DNA of 64,000 nt from Flavobacterium sp. 5 (GTDB lineage: Bacteria; Bacteroidota; Bacteroidia; Flavobacteriales; Flavobacteriaceae): positions 124,001 to 188,000 of the forward strand of contig NZ_PHUE01000001.1 in NCBI RefSeq assembly GCF_002813295.1, given 5' to 3'. Position 1 is the stretch's first letter. Every line of letters begins with the position of its first letter. The translations under genes and the position numbers were made by a program. Below, piece after piece: positions 19,473 to 29,892 of the stretch. A model generated the notes under the pieces. The model had not been told where the DNA came from, made no database searches, and saw nothing but the letters and a program-made list of their open reading frames with translations.

Positions 19473-19507
19473 AAACACTCTGGAACAATTTTCAGAGTGT
19501 TTTTTTT
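19473..19507 (+). terminator. Intrinsic terminator after amt2
   Basis: AACACTCTG pairs with CAGAGTGTT around an AT-rich loop, followed by eight Ts. It lies 26 bp after the amt2 stop. Confidence 0.9.
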
Positions 19508-19659
19508 ATCATATGATAAAAAAAATATAAGATGGTTTTAACATAAAGAGAAATATTATTTCCTTAAATTTATTCTCTTTTTCCACATAAAAAAACTTCC
19601 TAAATCTACCTCATTTCCAAACCTACAGAGTCAGAATATTAATAATAAACTATACTGCT

Positions 19660-20505
19660 ATGGAACTAGAAGTTGAAAAAATTAGGGATCAACAAAAAGA
19701 AACCTGGAACAAATTCTCTCCAGGTTGGAAAAAATGGGATGAACTTACAATGGATTTTCTAAAACCCATGGGAGATGGAATCATTAAACTTCTCGATTTA
19801 AAAAAACATGATATCGTTCTGGATGTAGCCGCTGGTTCAGGTGAACCAGGTTTAACAATTGCCTCACGTTTGACTGAAGGAAAAGTAATTTCTTCAGATT
19901 TATCAGAAGGTATGCTTGAAATAGCAGCAGAAAATGCAAAAAAGAGAGGTATTATAAATTTTGAAACCAAAGTATGTGATGTTTGCGAATTACCCTTCTT
20001 GGACAATACTTTTGATGCAATTAGCTGTCGATTTGGATTTATGTTTTTTCCTGATATGTTATTAGCAATAAAAGAAATGACAAGGGTTCTAAAACCAGGA
20101 GGAAAAATTGCAACTGCAGTTTGGAATATTCCTGAAAAAAATTTCTGGGTAACAGCCATCATGAGTACTATCAATAAAAACATAGAATTACCTACCCCTC
20201 CACCTGGAGCACCAGGCATGTTTCGTTGCTCGAAAGCAGGTTTTATGTCAGATTTATTTTCGCAAGCAGGTTTAAAAAATATTTCAGAAAATGAAATCAC
20301 AGGAAAACTAAACTGCAAAACAACAGATGTCTATTGGGATTTAATGAATGATGTTGCCGCCCCAGTTGTTGCAGCACTTAGCAAAGCTGATGATGAAATA
20401 AAAGATAAAATAAAAACCGAAGTTTATTCTTTAGTAAATCAAAAATATCCAAACAACTCAGTTATTATTGATTGTAGCGCACTTGTTATATATGGAGAAA
20501 AATAA
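19660..20505 (+). CDS. Class I SAM-dependent methyltransferase, UbiE-like
   Basis: A 281-residue methyltransferase with the Rossmann-fold SAM motif I VLDVAAGSGEPGLTIA at about residues 53-68, the acidic motif II (VISSDLSEGMLEIA), motif III around CDVCELPFLDNTFDAIS and motif IV MTRVLKPGGKIATAVW. The order and the N-terminal WNKFSPGWKKWDEL resemble UbiE/MenG-type and related quinone or lipid methyltransferases. The C-terminal half is divergent, so the substrate cannot be assigned. It is a single gene between the amt2 terminator and a convergent giant gene. Confidence 0.87.
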   Translation: MELEVEKIRDQQKETWNKFSPGWKKWDELTMDFLKPMGDGIIKLLDLKKHDIVLDVAAGSGEPGLTIASRLTEGKVISSDLSEGMLEIAAENAKKRGIINFETKVCDVCELPFLDNTFDAISCRFGFMFFPDMLLAIKEMTRVLKPGGKIATAVWNIPEKNFWVTAIMSTINKNIELPTPPPGAPGMFRCSKAGFMSDLFSQAGLKNISENEITGKLNCKTTDVYWDLMNDVAAPVVAALSKADDEIKDKIKTEVYSLVNQKYPNNSVIIDCSALVIYGEK

Positions 20506-20581
20506 CTGTATCCAAAAAAACATAACTATTATTTCTTTCAAGCTGACATTATCAAAAAAAAGCAATACATACTACAAAATG

Positions 20582-20619
20582 ACAAAGCCCTCCTATAAAG
20601 ATTTGGAGGACTTTGCTTT
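20582..20619. terminator. Bidirectional terminator between convergent genes
   Basis: CAAAG-CCCTCC pairs with GGAGGA-CTTTG around a short loop, with T-runs on both strands. It sits between the rightward methyltransferase and the leftward repeat protein and can serve both. Confidence 0.8.
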
Positions 20620-20641
20620 TTAAACATTTTTTAAAATAATT

Positions 20642-23600
20642 TTATTGTTTAATAAGGCTCACTGTTTTTGCATTAATTCCTTGTCTAATTAAGACGATAT
20701 ACTCACCGACCGGAAATTCTTCTCCAAAGACTATTGGCTGACTATCATTTTTTTCAATACTTTTCACCTTACGGGCAAGCATATCATAAACCTCCAATTC
20801 AATTTTCTCACTAGTACCGCCTTCCAAAATTAAAGTAAACTGACTATAGGTTGGATTAGGAAAAACTTTAACTATAAACTGAGTAGGTTCTTCTACAATT
20901 GCTTTGTCAGACTGTATCAATTTTGCATTAGATACTGGAACCTTACAATCATTAGTACATTTACCCAAAAAATCTCCATGATTGAGGTGCTCTTGTACTG
21001 CAGACTGATCCACACAAATAGCTGTACATGGATTCTTAGAACTACCTGTTTGATGACAAATAGCTACTTTTACCACACCACTATTACCTGCAAAACAACG
21101 AGCGTCTTCTGCATCAACTCTTGCCGCCAATTCATACGGGATTGTATAAAAACAGCCATTAGCATCAGTTACGGTTGCGACGAATCGCGCATCTGTCAAA
21201 AGTACTACATTTACCGAATAACTGCCATAGATTGGAATAGAAGTAGAAGATGCACCCACTGAGTTTGTTGAACAAGTTATACCTGTAGACAATCCTGAAT
21301 TTGTATTCAATCCTGTAGACCATGCCTCATTACCTGTTGAATTAATAAAATTACATATCAGTTTACCACTTACTCTCACAGCTGCAGGTGCAACTGTCGG
21401 AGATACACCATTCATCATACTGATTTTTACGGTGTACGGAGCAGTTCCTCCAGATGGTGTTGCAGTAATTATTGCACTTTGATCACCTGCATAACCGTAG
21501 TAAAGTGATGAATTATTAGTAGCAATTGTTGCTGAAAGAGTTGTTGGAAGTACAGTAAAGGTTGCATATTTTACAATATCAATACTGCAATTACTCTTCG
21601 CTTTCCATTCTACGGTTACACTACCTCCACATGCAAGTGGTATAGCCGTTGAATTATTTGTTACACTTAAATTACATCCGCCACTGGATGATACACTAGC
21701 TAACCATGCATTGTAAGATATATTTATAGCAGCTTGACTTTGACAGCAAGCTACAGTTTTATTAACTGGAACTGTTAATACAATTTCTGGTGCAGCTATC
21801 ACTTCAAAGGTTTTCGTTACTGTCGATGGGGTGCAAAGATCATTTATCGTATAAGTTACCGTTGTAGTTCCACCACTGCAAAATGTTGGTGGCACAGACG
21901 AACCATAAGAGCCTGTAGCAGAACAACCTCCGCTTACCGAAAATTGCGCCAGCCAATTATTAAAGACAGTATTAACCGCAGCTTGATTAGCAAATGTACA
22001 AGCCGATGCCGATACACTCGCCGGTGCACCTATTGTTACTGCTGGTGCAGTAATAGTAATATTAACACTACCACTCTGCGATACATAGTTGTTCTCTGCA
22101 AAAGACCAGCCTACTGTACCCCCTGGATAATTGGTATAAGTCAGCGGATCAATTGTCACTGAAGACGATAGGTCTGCTCCCCCAACACCTGTAGCGGAAC
22201 CCAATGTGGCACCGTGAGCTGTAGCATCATAAATGCCTGCATATCCGTTTACCACAATCAATGCAGGAGCCTGGCTGATTACAATAGCTGCCGTTCCATT
22301 CTGATTATTATAGTTTGTGCCTCCGGTGAAAGTCCAGCTGGCTGTACCTCCGGGAACGTTTGTAAATGATAAACCTAGATTCAGAGTACTTCCTGAAGCG
22401 CCAAGATCTCCTGCAACTCCAACTGCTGAACCTGAGGCGCCATGGGATCCAGCGTCATAAACCCCTGTATAACCTGTTACGGTTACCACCGCATCGGCTT
22501 TAGCAATAGCGATATCAGCACTACCACTCTGCGATACATAGTTGTTCTCTGCAAAAGACCAACCTACTGTACCCCCTGGATAATTGGTATAAGTCAGCGG
22601 ATCAATTGTCACTGAAGACGATAGGTCTGCTCCCCCAACACCTGTAGCGGAACCCAATGTGGCACCGTGAGCTGTAGCATCATAAATGCCTGCATATCCG
22701 TTTACCACAATCAATGCAGGAGCCTGGCTGATTACAATAGCTGCCGTTCCATTCTGATTATTATAGTTTGTGCCTCCGGTGAAAGTCCAGCTGGCTGTAC
22801 CTCCGGGAACGTTTGTAAATGATAAACCTAGATTCAGAGTACTTCCTGAAGCCCCAAGATCTCCTGCAACTCCAACTGCTGAACCTGAGGCGCCATGGGA
22901 TCCAGCGTCATAAACCCCTGTATAACCTGTTACGGTTACCACCGCATCGGCTTTAGCAATAGCGATATCAGCACTACCACTCTGCGATACATAGTTGTTC
23001 TCTGCAAAAGACCAACCTACTGTACCCCCTGGATAATTGGTATAAGTCAGCGGATCAATTGTCACTGAAGACGATAGGTCTGCTCCCCCAACACCTGTAG
23101 CGGAACCCAATGTGGCACCGTGAGCTGCAGCATCATAAATGCCTGCATATCCGTTTACCACAATCAATGCAGGAGCCTGGCTGATTACAATAGCTGCCGT
23201 TCCATTCTGATTATTATAGTTTGTGCCTCCGGTGAAAGTCCAACTGGCTGTACCTCCGGGAACATTTGTAAATGATAAACCTAGATTCAGAGTACTTCCT
23301 GAAGCCCCAAGATCTCCTGCAACTCCAACTGCTGAACCTGAGGCGCCATGGGATCCAGCGTCATAAACCCCTGTATAACCTGTTACGGTTACCACCGCAT
23401 CGGCTTTAGCAATAGCGATATCAGCACTACCACTCTGCGATACATAGTTGTTCTCTGCAAAAGACCAACCTACTGTACCCCCTGGATAATTGGTATAAGT
23501 CAGCGGATCAATTGTCACTGAAGACGATAGGTCTGCTCCCCCAACACCTGTAGCGGAACCCAATGTGGCACCGTGAGCTGCAGCATCATAAATGCCTGCA

Positions 23601-26600
23601 TATCCGTTTACCACAATCAATGCAGGAGCCTGGCTGATTACAATAGCTGCCGTTCCATTCTGATTATTATAGTTTGTGCCTCCGGTGAAAGTCCAGCTGG
23701 CTGTACCTCCGGGAACATTTGTAAATGATGAACCTAGATTCAGAGTACTTCCTGAAGCCCCAAGATCTCCTGCAACTCCAACTGCTGAACCTGAGGCGCC
23801 ATGGGATCCAGCGTCATAAACCCCTGTATAACCTGTTACGGTTACCACCGCATCGGCTTTAGCAATAGCGATATCAGCACTACCACTCTGCGATACATAG
23901 TTGTTCTCTGCAAAAGACCAGCCTACTGTACCCCCTGGATAATTGGTATAAGTCAGCGGATCAATTGTCACTGAAGACGATAGGTCTGCTCCCCCAACAC
24001 CTGTAGCGGAACCCAATGTGGCACCGTGAGCTGTAGCATCATAAATGCCTGCATATCCGTTTACCACAATCAATGCAGGAGCCTGGCTGATTACAATAGC
24101 TGCCGTTCCATTCTGATTATTATAGTTTGTGCCTCCGGTGAAAGTCCAGCTGGCTGTACCTCCGGGAACGTTTGTAAATGATAAACCTAGATTCAGAGTA
24201 CTTCCTGAAGCGCCAAGATCTCCTGCAACTCCAACTGCTGAACCTGAGGCGCCATGGGATCCAGCGTCATAAACCCCTGTATAACCTGTTACGGTTACCA
24301 CCGCATCGGCTTTAGCAATAGCGATATCAGCACTACCACTCTGCGATACATAGTTGTTCTCTGCAAAAGACCAACCTACTGTACCCCCTGGATAATTGGT
24401 ATAAGTCAGCGGATCAATTGTCACTGAAGACGATAGGTCTGCTCCCCCAACACCTGTAGCGGAACCCAATGTGGCACCGTGAGCTGTAGCATCATAAATG
24501 CCTGCATATCCGTTTACCACAATCAATGCAGGAGCCTGGCTGATTACAATAGCTGCCGTTCCATTCTGATTATTATAGTTTGTGCCTCCGGTGAAAGTCC
24601 AGCTGGCTGTACCTCCGGGAACGTTTGTAAATGATAAACCTAGATTCAGAGTACTTCCTGAAGCCCCAAGATCTCCTGCAACTCCAACTGCTGAACCTGA
24701 GGCGCCATGGGATCCAGCGTCATAAACCCCTGTATAACCTGTTACGGTTACCACCGCATCGGCTTTAGCAATAGCGATATCAGCACTACCACTCTGCGAT
24801 ACATAGTTGTTCTCTGCAAAAGACCAACCTACTGTACCCCCTGGATAATTGGTATAAGTCAGCGGATCAATTGTCACTGAAGACGATAGGTCTGCTCCCC
24901 CAACACCTGTAGCGGAACCCAATGTGGCACCGTGAGCTGCAGCATCATAAATGCCTGCATATCCGTTTACCACAATCAATGCAGGAGCCTGGCTGATTAC
25001 AATAGCTGCCGTTCCATTCTGATTATTATAGTTTGTGCCTCCGGTGAAAGTCCAACTGGCTGTACCTCCGGGAACATTTGTAAATGATAAACCTAGATTC
25101 AGAGTACTTCCTGAAGCCCCAAGATCTCCTGCAACTCCAACTGCTGAACCTGAGGCGCCATGGGATCCAGCGTCATAAACCCCTGTATAACCTGTTACGG
25201 TTACCACCGCATCGGCTTTAGCAATAGCGATATCAGCACTACCACTCTGCGATACATAGTTGTTCTCTGCAAAAGACCAACCTACTGTACCCCCTGGATA
25301 ATTGGTATAAGTCAGCGGATCAATTGTCACTGAAGACGATAGGTCTGCTCCCCCAACACCTGTAGCGGAACCCAATGTGGCACCGTGAGCTGCAGCATCA
25401 TAAATGCCTGCATATCCGTTTACCACAATCAATGCAGGAGCCTGGCTGATTACAATAGCTGCCGTTCCATTCTGATTATTATAGTTTGTGCCTCCGGTGA
25501 AAGTCCAGCTGGCTGTACCTCCGGGAACATTTGTAAATGATGAACCTAGATTCAGAGTACTTCCTGAAGCCCCAAGATCTCCTGCAACTCCAACTGCTGA
25601 ACCTGAGGCGCCATGGGATCCAGCGTCATAAACCCCTGTATAACCTGTTACGGTTACCACCGCATCGGCTTTAGCAATAGCGATATCAGCACTACCACTC
25701 TGCGATACATAGTTGTTCTCTGCAAAAGACCAACCTACTGTACCCCCTGGATAATTGGTATAAGTCAGCGGATCAATTGTCACTGAAGACGATAGGTCTG
25801 CTCCCCCAACACCTGTAGCGGAACCCAATGTGGCACCGTGAGCTGCAGCATCATAAATGCCTGCATATCCGTTTACCACAATCAATGCAGGAGCCTGGCT
25901 GATTACAATAGCTGCCGTTCCATTCTGATTATTATAGTTTGTGCCTCCGGTGAAAGTCCAGCTGGCTGTACCTCCGGGAACATTTGTAAATGATGAACCT
26001 AGATTCAGAGTACTTCCTGAAGCCCCAAGATCTCCTGCAACTCCAACTGCTGAACCTGAGGCGCCATGGGATCCAGCGTCATAAACCCCTGTATAACTTG
26101 TTACGGTTACCACCGCATCGGCTTTAGCAATAGCGATATCAGCACTACCACTCTGTGATACATAGTTGTTCTCTGCAAAAGACCAGCCTACTGTACCCCC
26201 TGGATAATTGGTATAAGTCAGCGGATCAATTGTCACTGAAGACGATAGGTCTGCTCCCCCAACACCTGTAGCGGAACCCAATGTGGCACCGTGAGCTGTA
26301 GCATCATAAATGCCTGCATATCCGTTTACCACAATCAATGCAGGAGCCTGGCTGATTACAATAGCTGCCGTTCCATTCTGATTATTATAGTTTGTGCCTC
26401 CGGTGAAAGTCCAGCTGGCTGTACCTCCGGGAACGTTTGTAAATGATGAACCTAGATTCAGAGTACTTCCTGAAGCCCCAAGATCTCCTGCAACTCCAAC
26501 TGCTGAACCTGAGGCGCCATGGGATCCAGCGTCATAAACCCCTGTATAACCTGTTACGGTTACCACCGCATCGGCTTTAGCAATAGCGATATCAGCACTA

Positions 26601-28999
26601 CCACTCTGCGATACATAGTTGTTCTCTGCAAAAGACCAACCTACTGTACCCCCTGGATAATTGGTATAAGTCAGCGGATCAATTGTCACTGAAGACGATA
26701 GGTCTGCTCCCCCAACACCTGTAGCGGAACCCAATGTGGCACCGTGAGCTGCAGCATCATAAATGCCTGCATATCCGTTTACCACAATCAATGCAGGAGC
26801 CTGGCTGATTACAATAGCTGCCGTTCCATTCTGATTATTATAGTTTGTGCCTCCGGTGAAAGTCCAGCTGGCTGTACCTCCGGGAACATTTGTAAATGAT
26901 GAACCTAGATTCAGAGTACTTCCTGAAGCCCCAAGATCTCCTGCAACTCCAACTGCTGAACCTGAGGCGCCATGGGATCCAGCGTCATAAACCCCTGTAT
27001 AACCTGTTACGGTTACCACCGCATCGGCTTTAGCAATAGCGATATCAGCACTACCACTCTGCGATACATAGTTGTTCTCTGCAAAAGACCAACCTACTGT
27101 ACCCCCTGGATAATTGGTATAAGTCAGCGGATCAATTGTCACTGAAGACGATAGGTCTGCTCCCCCAACACCTGTAGCGGAACCCAATGTGGCACCGTGA
27201 GCTGCAGCATCATAAATGCCTGCATATCCGTTTACCACAATCAATGCAGGAGCCTGGCTGATTACAATAGCTGCCGTTCCATTCTGATTATTATAGTTTG
27301 TGCCTCCGGTGAAAGTCCAGCTGGCTGCACCTCCGGGAACATTTGTAAATGATGAACCTAGATTCAGAGTACTTCCTGAAGCCCCAAGATCTCCTGCAAC
27401 TCCAACTGCTGAACCTGAGGCGCCATGGGATCCAGCGTCATAAACCCCTGTATAACCTGTTACGGTTACCACCGCATCGGCTTTAGCAATAGCAAATGCT
27501 AAAGGTGCTGAAGTTGCACTATTATAATCATTATCTGTAGCTACGGTTGCTGTAACTTCATAACTCCCAGCATTGATTGGTTTAGCAATATCCGAATAGT
27601 TAGTACCCGACACACCTACATAGCTATATGTAACTGCCCCAGTTGAACCTGTTTTAGTTACAGTCTCTGGTCCTTGTATCAAACTATTATAAGTAAAAGG
27701 TCCTGCAGGATTTATAGAAATAGTAGAATTTGCTTTTACCGCAGCTACGTTTGCAGTCACCTCAGGTGCAGCATTGTAGTTTGTATTTCCTGCCTGATTG
27801 TATTTCACAATTCCAGTTCCAATACCACTATTCATTGTATATACTCCAAGAACATTGCTCAAAGGAGCTGTACTTGTATAAACAACAGTTAAACCTGAAC
27901 TTGCTGTAGCTGCAACAGTAAAGTTTGTACCATAAACTGCGTTTGCTGGCGAAGGTGTTCCTACTGTAATAGTTTGGTCTGCTTTACTAATAACAAGATT
28001 ACCTGTAGCTGTACCTGCAGAATAATTCGCAGTATTAGCTAAGCTTACTCCAACTTTACCTGCATAGGTTCCTGCATTTCTAACTGACACCGGGATTGAA
28101 GCAAAAGGCACTGCCAACACAACTAATCCAGAAGCATTAGTATTACCAACTCCAACAACTGTTCCATCCAAACTGAAAGTAACAGGTATCCCAGCAACAT
28201 TTAAATTAGTTGTAGCCGTTAATGTAGCCGAACTGCCATAAACACCAGTACCAGAAACTGCGGACAAAATTGTGGTAGCCTTGGTTACCGTAAAATTATT
28301 AGTTCCAGAAGATCCAGAATAAGGATTATTTGACGGATCTCCAGCAAAAGTTCCTTTAAGTCCGTTTGATCCAGTAAAAGAACCTGCATTAATAATGACA
28401 GAATATGTTAACGATGCTACTCCAGAAACATTAGTAATAGCGCTGCCTAAAGATGTCCCTCCATTAATTGTAAATGCAACTGTTTTTCCTGGAATCGCAT
28501 TTCCATTTCCAACACATGTAAGACAACCTCCATTTCCTCCTTGCTGAGTTAAAGTACTAGTTATATTTATGACAGAACCGTAAACTGCTGTTGTTGGAGT
28601 TGGATTAGTTAATGTAGAATTAGCATCCTTGAACGTCCACTCAGCATGCAATCCTGAACTTTGCCCATTTGCAGTTAACAAAAATACAGCTCCTAAAGAA
28701 TCTCCATCTGTAGGAATATACCAAGAGGCATTAACATTCCCATTCCCATCAGCTAAAACAGTCCATGGCTGGTGATAAACTTCATCAATTCCACCTGGGT
28801 CATCTCCTTCATGCGTTACTTGCAAAGTAACTGTTTCATTAGCTTGAAAACCAGAACCAATTATCATTGCTGTAGCTCCTGGCGGATAATCTAATAGATC
28901 CGTCTTAATCTCCTGAGAAAAAACAACGTTTGCAAAGAACAAATTTACAATTAAAAAAACAACCGTTAAAAATCGAAATTTAGGTAAAACTGTTTTCAT
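20642..28999 (-). CDS. Giant secreted repeat protein with MBG/Ig-like repeats and T9SS sorting domain
   Basis: About 2785 residues. A signal peptide (MKTVLPKFRFLTVVF through NVVFSQ) leads to an Ig-like N-terminal region with several bacterial Ig or MBG-type units. Then come 12 near-identical 151-residue repeats, each made of two MBG-like halves starting near VTVTGYTGVYDAG and IVVNGYAGIYDA. Next are two Cys-containing domains related to gliding or adhesin SprB-type HYR-like regions, a Cys/His motif (CHQTG to HLNHGDFLGKC) and a type A T9SS sorting domain (FPNPTYSQFTLILEGG). It is likely a surface or secreted adhesin. The ATG at 28999-28997 gives a better signal peptide than the upstream in-frame ATG at 29032. 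Base composition is markedly GC-richer in the repeats than in neighbouring genes. Confidence 0.9.
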   Translation of the reverse strand: MKTVLPKFRFLTVVFLIVNLFFANVVFSQEIKTDLLDYPPGATAMIIGSGFQANETVTLQVTHEGDDPGGIDEVYHQPWTVLADGNGNVNASWYIPTDGDSLGAVFLLTANGQSSGLHAEWTFKDANSTLTNPTPTTAVYGSVINITSTLTQQGGNGGCLTCVGNGNAIPGKTVAFTINGGTSLGSAITNVSGVASLTYSVIINAGSFTGSNGLKGTFAGDPSNNPYSGSSGTNNFTVTKATTILSAVSGTGVYGSSATLTATTNLNVAGIPVTFSLDGTVVGVGNTNASGLVVLAVPFASIPVSVRNAGTYAGKVGVSLANTANYSAGTATGNLVISKADQTITVGTPSPANAVYGTNFTVAATASSGLTVVYTSTAPLSNVLGVYTMNSGIGTGIVKYNQAGNTNYNAAPEVTANVAAVKANSTISINPAGPFTYNSLIQGPETVTKTGSTGAVTYSYVGVSGTNYSDIAKPINAGSYEVTATVATDNDYNSATSAPLAFAIAKADAVVTVTGYTGVYDAGSHGASGSAVGVAGDLGASGSTLNLGSSFTNVPGGAASWTFTGGTNYNNQNGTAAIVISQAPALIVVNGYAGIYDAAAHGATLGSATGVGGADLSSSVTIDPLTYTNYPGGTVGWSFAENNYVSQSGSADIAIAKADAVVTVTGYTGVYDAGSHGASGSAVGVAGDLGASGSTLNLGSSFTNVPGGTASWTFTGGTNYNNQNGTAAIVISQAPALIVVNGYAGIYDAAAHGATLGSATGVGGADLSSSVTIDPLTYTNYPGGTVGWSFAENNYVSQSGSADIAIAKADAVVTVTGYTGVYDAGSHGASGSAVGVAGDLGASGSTLNLGSSFTNVPGGTASWTFTGGTNYNNQNGTAAIVISQAPALIVVNGYAGIYDATAHGATLGSATGVGGADLSSSVTIDPLTYTNYPGGTVGWSFAENNYVSQSGSADIAIAKADAVVTVTSYTGVYDAGSHGASGSAVGVAGDLGASGSTLNLGSSFTNVPGGTASWTFTGGTNYNNQNGTAAIVISQAPALIVVNGYAGIYDAAAHGATLGSATGVGGADLSSSVTIDPLTYTNYPGGTVGWSFAENNYVSQSGSADIAIAKADAVVTVTGYTGVYDAGSHGASGSAVGVAGDLGASGSTLNLGSSFTNVPGGTASWTFTGGTNYNNQNGTAAIVISQAPALIVVNGYAGIYDAAAHGATLGSATGVGGADLSSSVTIDPLTYTNYPGGTVGWSFAENNYVSQSGSADIAIAKADAVVTVTGYTGVYDAGSHGASGSAVGVAGDLGASGSTLNLGLSFTNVPGGTASWTFTGGTNYNNQNGTAAIVISQAPALIVVNGYAGIYDAAAHGATLGSATGVGGADLSSSVTIDPLTYTNYPGGTVGWSFAENNYVSQSGSADIAIAKADAVVTVTGYTGVYDAGSHGASGSAVGVAGDLGASGSTLNLGLSFTNVPGGTASWTFTGGTNYNNQNGTAAIVISQAPALIVVNGYAGIYDATAHGATLGSATGVGGADLSSSVTIDPLTYTNYPGGTVGWSFAENNYVSQSGSADIAIAKADAVVTVTGYTGVYDAGSHGASGSAVGVAGDLGASGSTLNLGLSFTNVPGGTASWTFTGGTNYNNQNGTAAIVISQAPALIVVNGYAGIYDATAHGATLGSATGVGGADLSSSVTIDPLTYTNYPGGTVGWSFAENNYVSQSGSADIAIAKADAVVTVTGYTGVYDAGSHGASGSAVGVAGDLGASGSTLNLGSSFTNVPGGTASWTFTGGTNYNNQNGTAAIVISQAPALIVVNGYAGIYDAAAHGATLGSATGVGGADLSSSVTIDPLTYTNYPGGTVGWSFAENNYVSQSGSADIAIAKADAVVTVTGYTGVYDAGSHGASGSAVGVAGDLGASGSTLNLGLSFTNVPGGTASWTFTGGTNYNNQNGTAAIVISQAPALIVVNGYAGIYDAAAHGATLGSATGVGGADLSSSVTIDPLTYTNYPGGTVGWSFAENNYVSQSGSADIAIAKADAVVTVTGYTGVYDAGSHGASGSAVGVAGDLGASGSTLNLGLSFTNVPGGTASWTFTGGTNYNNQNGTAAIVISQAPALIVVNGYAGIYDATAHGATLGSATGVGGADLSSSVTIDPLTYTNYPGGTVGWSFAENNYVSQSGSADIAIAKADAVVTVTGYTGVYDAGSHGASGSAVGVAGDLGASGSTLNLGLSFTNVPGGTASWTFTGGTNYNNQNGTAAIVISQAPALIVVNGYAGIYDATAHGATLGSATGVGGADLSSSVTIDPLTYTNYPGGTVGWSFAENNYVSQSGSVNITITAPAVTIGAPASVSASACTFANQAAVNTVFNNWLAQFSVSGGCSATGSYGSSVPPTFCSGGTTTVTYTINDLCTPSTVTKTFEVIAAPEIVLTVPVNKTVACCQSQAAINISYNAWLASVSSSGGCNLSVTNNSTAIPLACGGSVTVEWKAKSNCSIDIVKYATFTVLPTTLSATIATNNSSLYYGYAGDQSAIITATPSGGTAPYTVKISMMNGVSPTVAPAAVRVSGKLICNFINSTGNEAWSTGLNTNSGLSTGITCSTNSVGASSTSIPIYGSYSVNVVLLTDARFVATVTDANGCFYTIPYELAARVDAEDARCFAGNSGVVKVAICHQTGSSKNPCTAICVDQSAVQEHLNHGDFLGKCTNDCKVPVSNAKLIQSDKAIVEEPTQFIVKVFPNPTYSQFTLILEGGTSEKIELEVYDMLARKVKSIEKNDSQPIVFGEEFPVGEYIVLIRQGINAKTVSLIKQ
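22047..27482 (-). repeat. Twelve tandem 453-bp units inside the giant gene
   Basis: The marker GCATCGG recurs at 22491, 22944, 23397, 23850 and onward every 453 bp to 27474, twelve times without a single-base drift. Copies differ at only a few positions: Ser or Leu in GSSFTN/GLSFTN, Ala or Thr in YDAAAHG/YDATAHG, and silent changes. Because 453 is 151 codons, gain or loss of units keeps the frame. Such arrays are prone to recombination and to collapse in short-read assembly, so the copy number may differ from what is shown. Confidence 0.97.
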
Positions 29000-29783
29000 A
29001 TTAAATAGTTTAGGGTAACAAATAACAAACACAAGACTAAAATAATTTATAGTAAAAATGGAATGGGGAGTTCCTAATTACTTACTAAATAAATACAAAT
29101 CCTTTAAAAAGTGGTCAAGGATATAATTATCGGAATTATCGCAATAAAAAGATATTATAATTGAAAGATTATCAGTAATAACAAACTAATTTACATCATT
29201 CTTAAAAACCAATTCTAATTTTTTGATTATTTTCGATTAAAGCATTTAAAAAAACTGTCAACTACATTATTTAAAAATTTAAAATCAATAGAAAACCCTT
29301 TTAATACTTTTCTAATATATAAGAAGCATAACACCACATATTAAAAACTCACATAGAATCTTTAACTACTGTAACTTCTTGTAAGTATACTTACTTAATA
29401 TATAGTAAACCAAACCTTCTTTTTAAAATTTTTAAAATAAAAATCCATTAGAGGTAACAAGTTTATTTATAGCAATAAAACTAGTGAAGATGTATTTTTT
29501 TGGAGCCGAATTATAAAAAAATACTGAAAAATAATTTCATAAAGTTATACACTTAAGGAAATATTATAGGTTATAAGAAAGAAGAATTAATTGTAATTTC
29601 TTAATCGAAAAACATAGCTGACTTTAATCATTTTTTTACGTCTTCAGTCTAATAGAGTTTGTGAAAAATAACTAAAAAAAATAATCGAATTGGGAGACAC
29701 AACCAATTCTGTAATTATCGAAAAGTAATACTATTATTTCAATACTTTTTTACGTATGATAATTTTAAGTTCTATACATAATA
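29000..29783. other. Long intergenic region upstream of the giant gene, no gene seen
   Basis: About 780 bp of AT-rich sequence between the start of the giant gene and the terminator of the dsbD gene. Stops are dense in all frames. I see no RNA gene or repeat. Its length leaves room for regulatory sequence of the giant gene, transcribed leftward, but I cannot point to a site. Confidence 0.55.
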
Positions 29784-29818
29784 TAAAAATCCCAATCTTT
29801 TGATTGGGATTTTTATAT
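29784..29818 (-). terminator. Intrinsic terminator after dsbD
   Basis: AAAAATCCCAATC and GATTGGGATTTTT form a perfect stem with a four-base loop (TTTT). T-runs occur on both strands, so it can end the leftward pabB-tilS-dsbD transcript. Confidence 0.85.
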
Positions 29819-29892
29819 TTTTATAAGTTGTAAGTAAAGATTCTTTTTTTGTTTTTAAATCTAAATAAATCAAAACCTTAATTCCAAAAAAA

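Noticed and set aside
21944..27892. Plus-strand reading frames across the repeat region
   Set aside because: They are antisense shadows of the large minus-strand gene, with Cys/Arg-rich compositions and no start signals.
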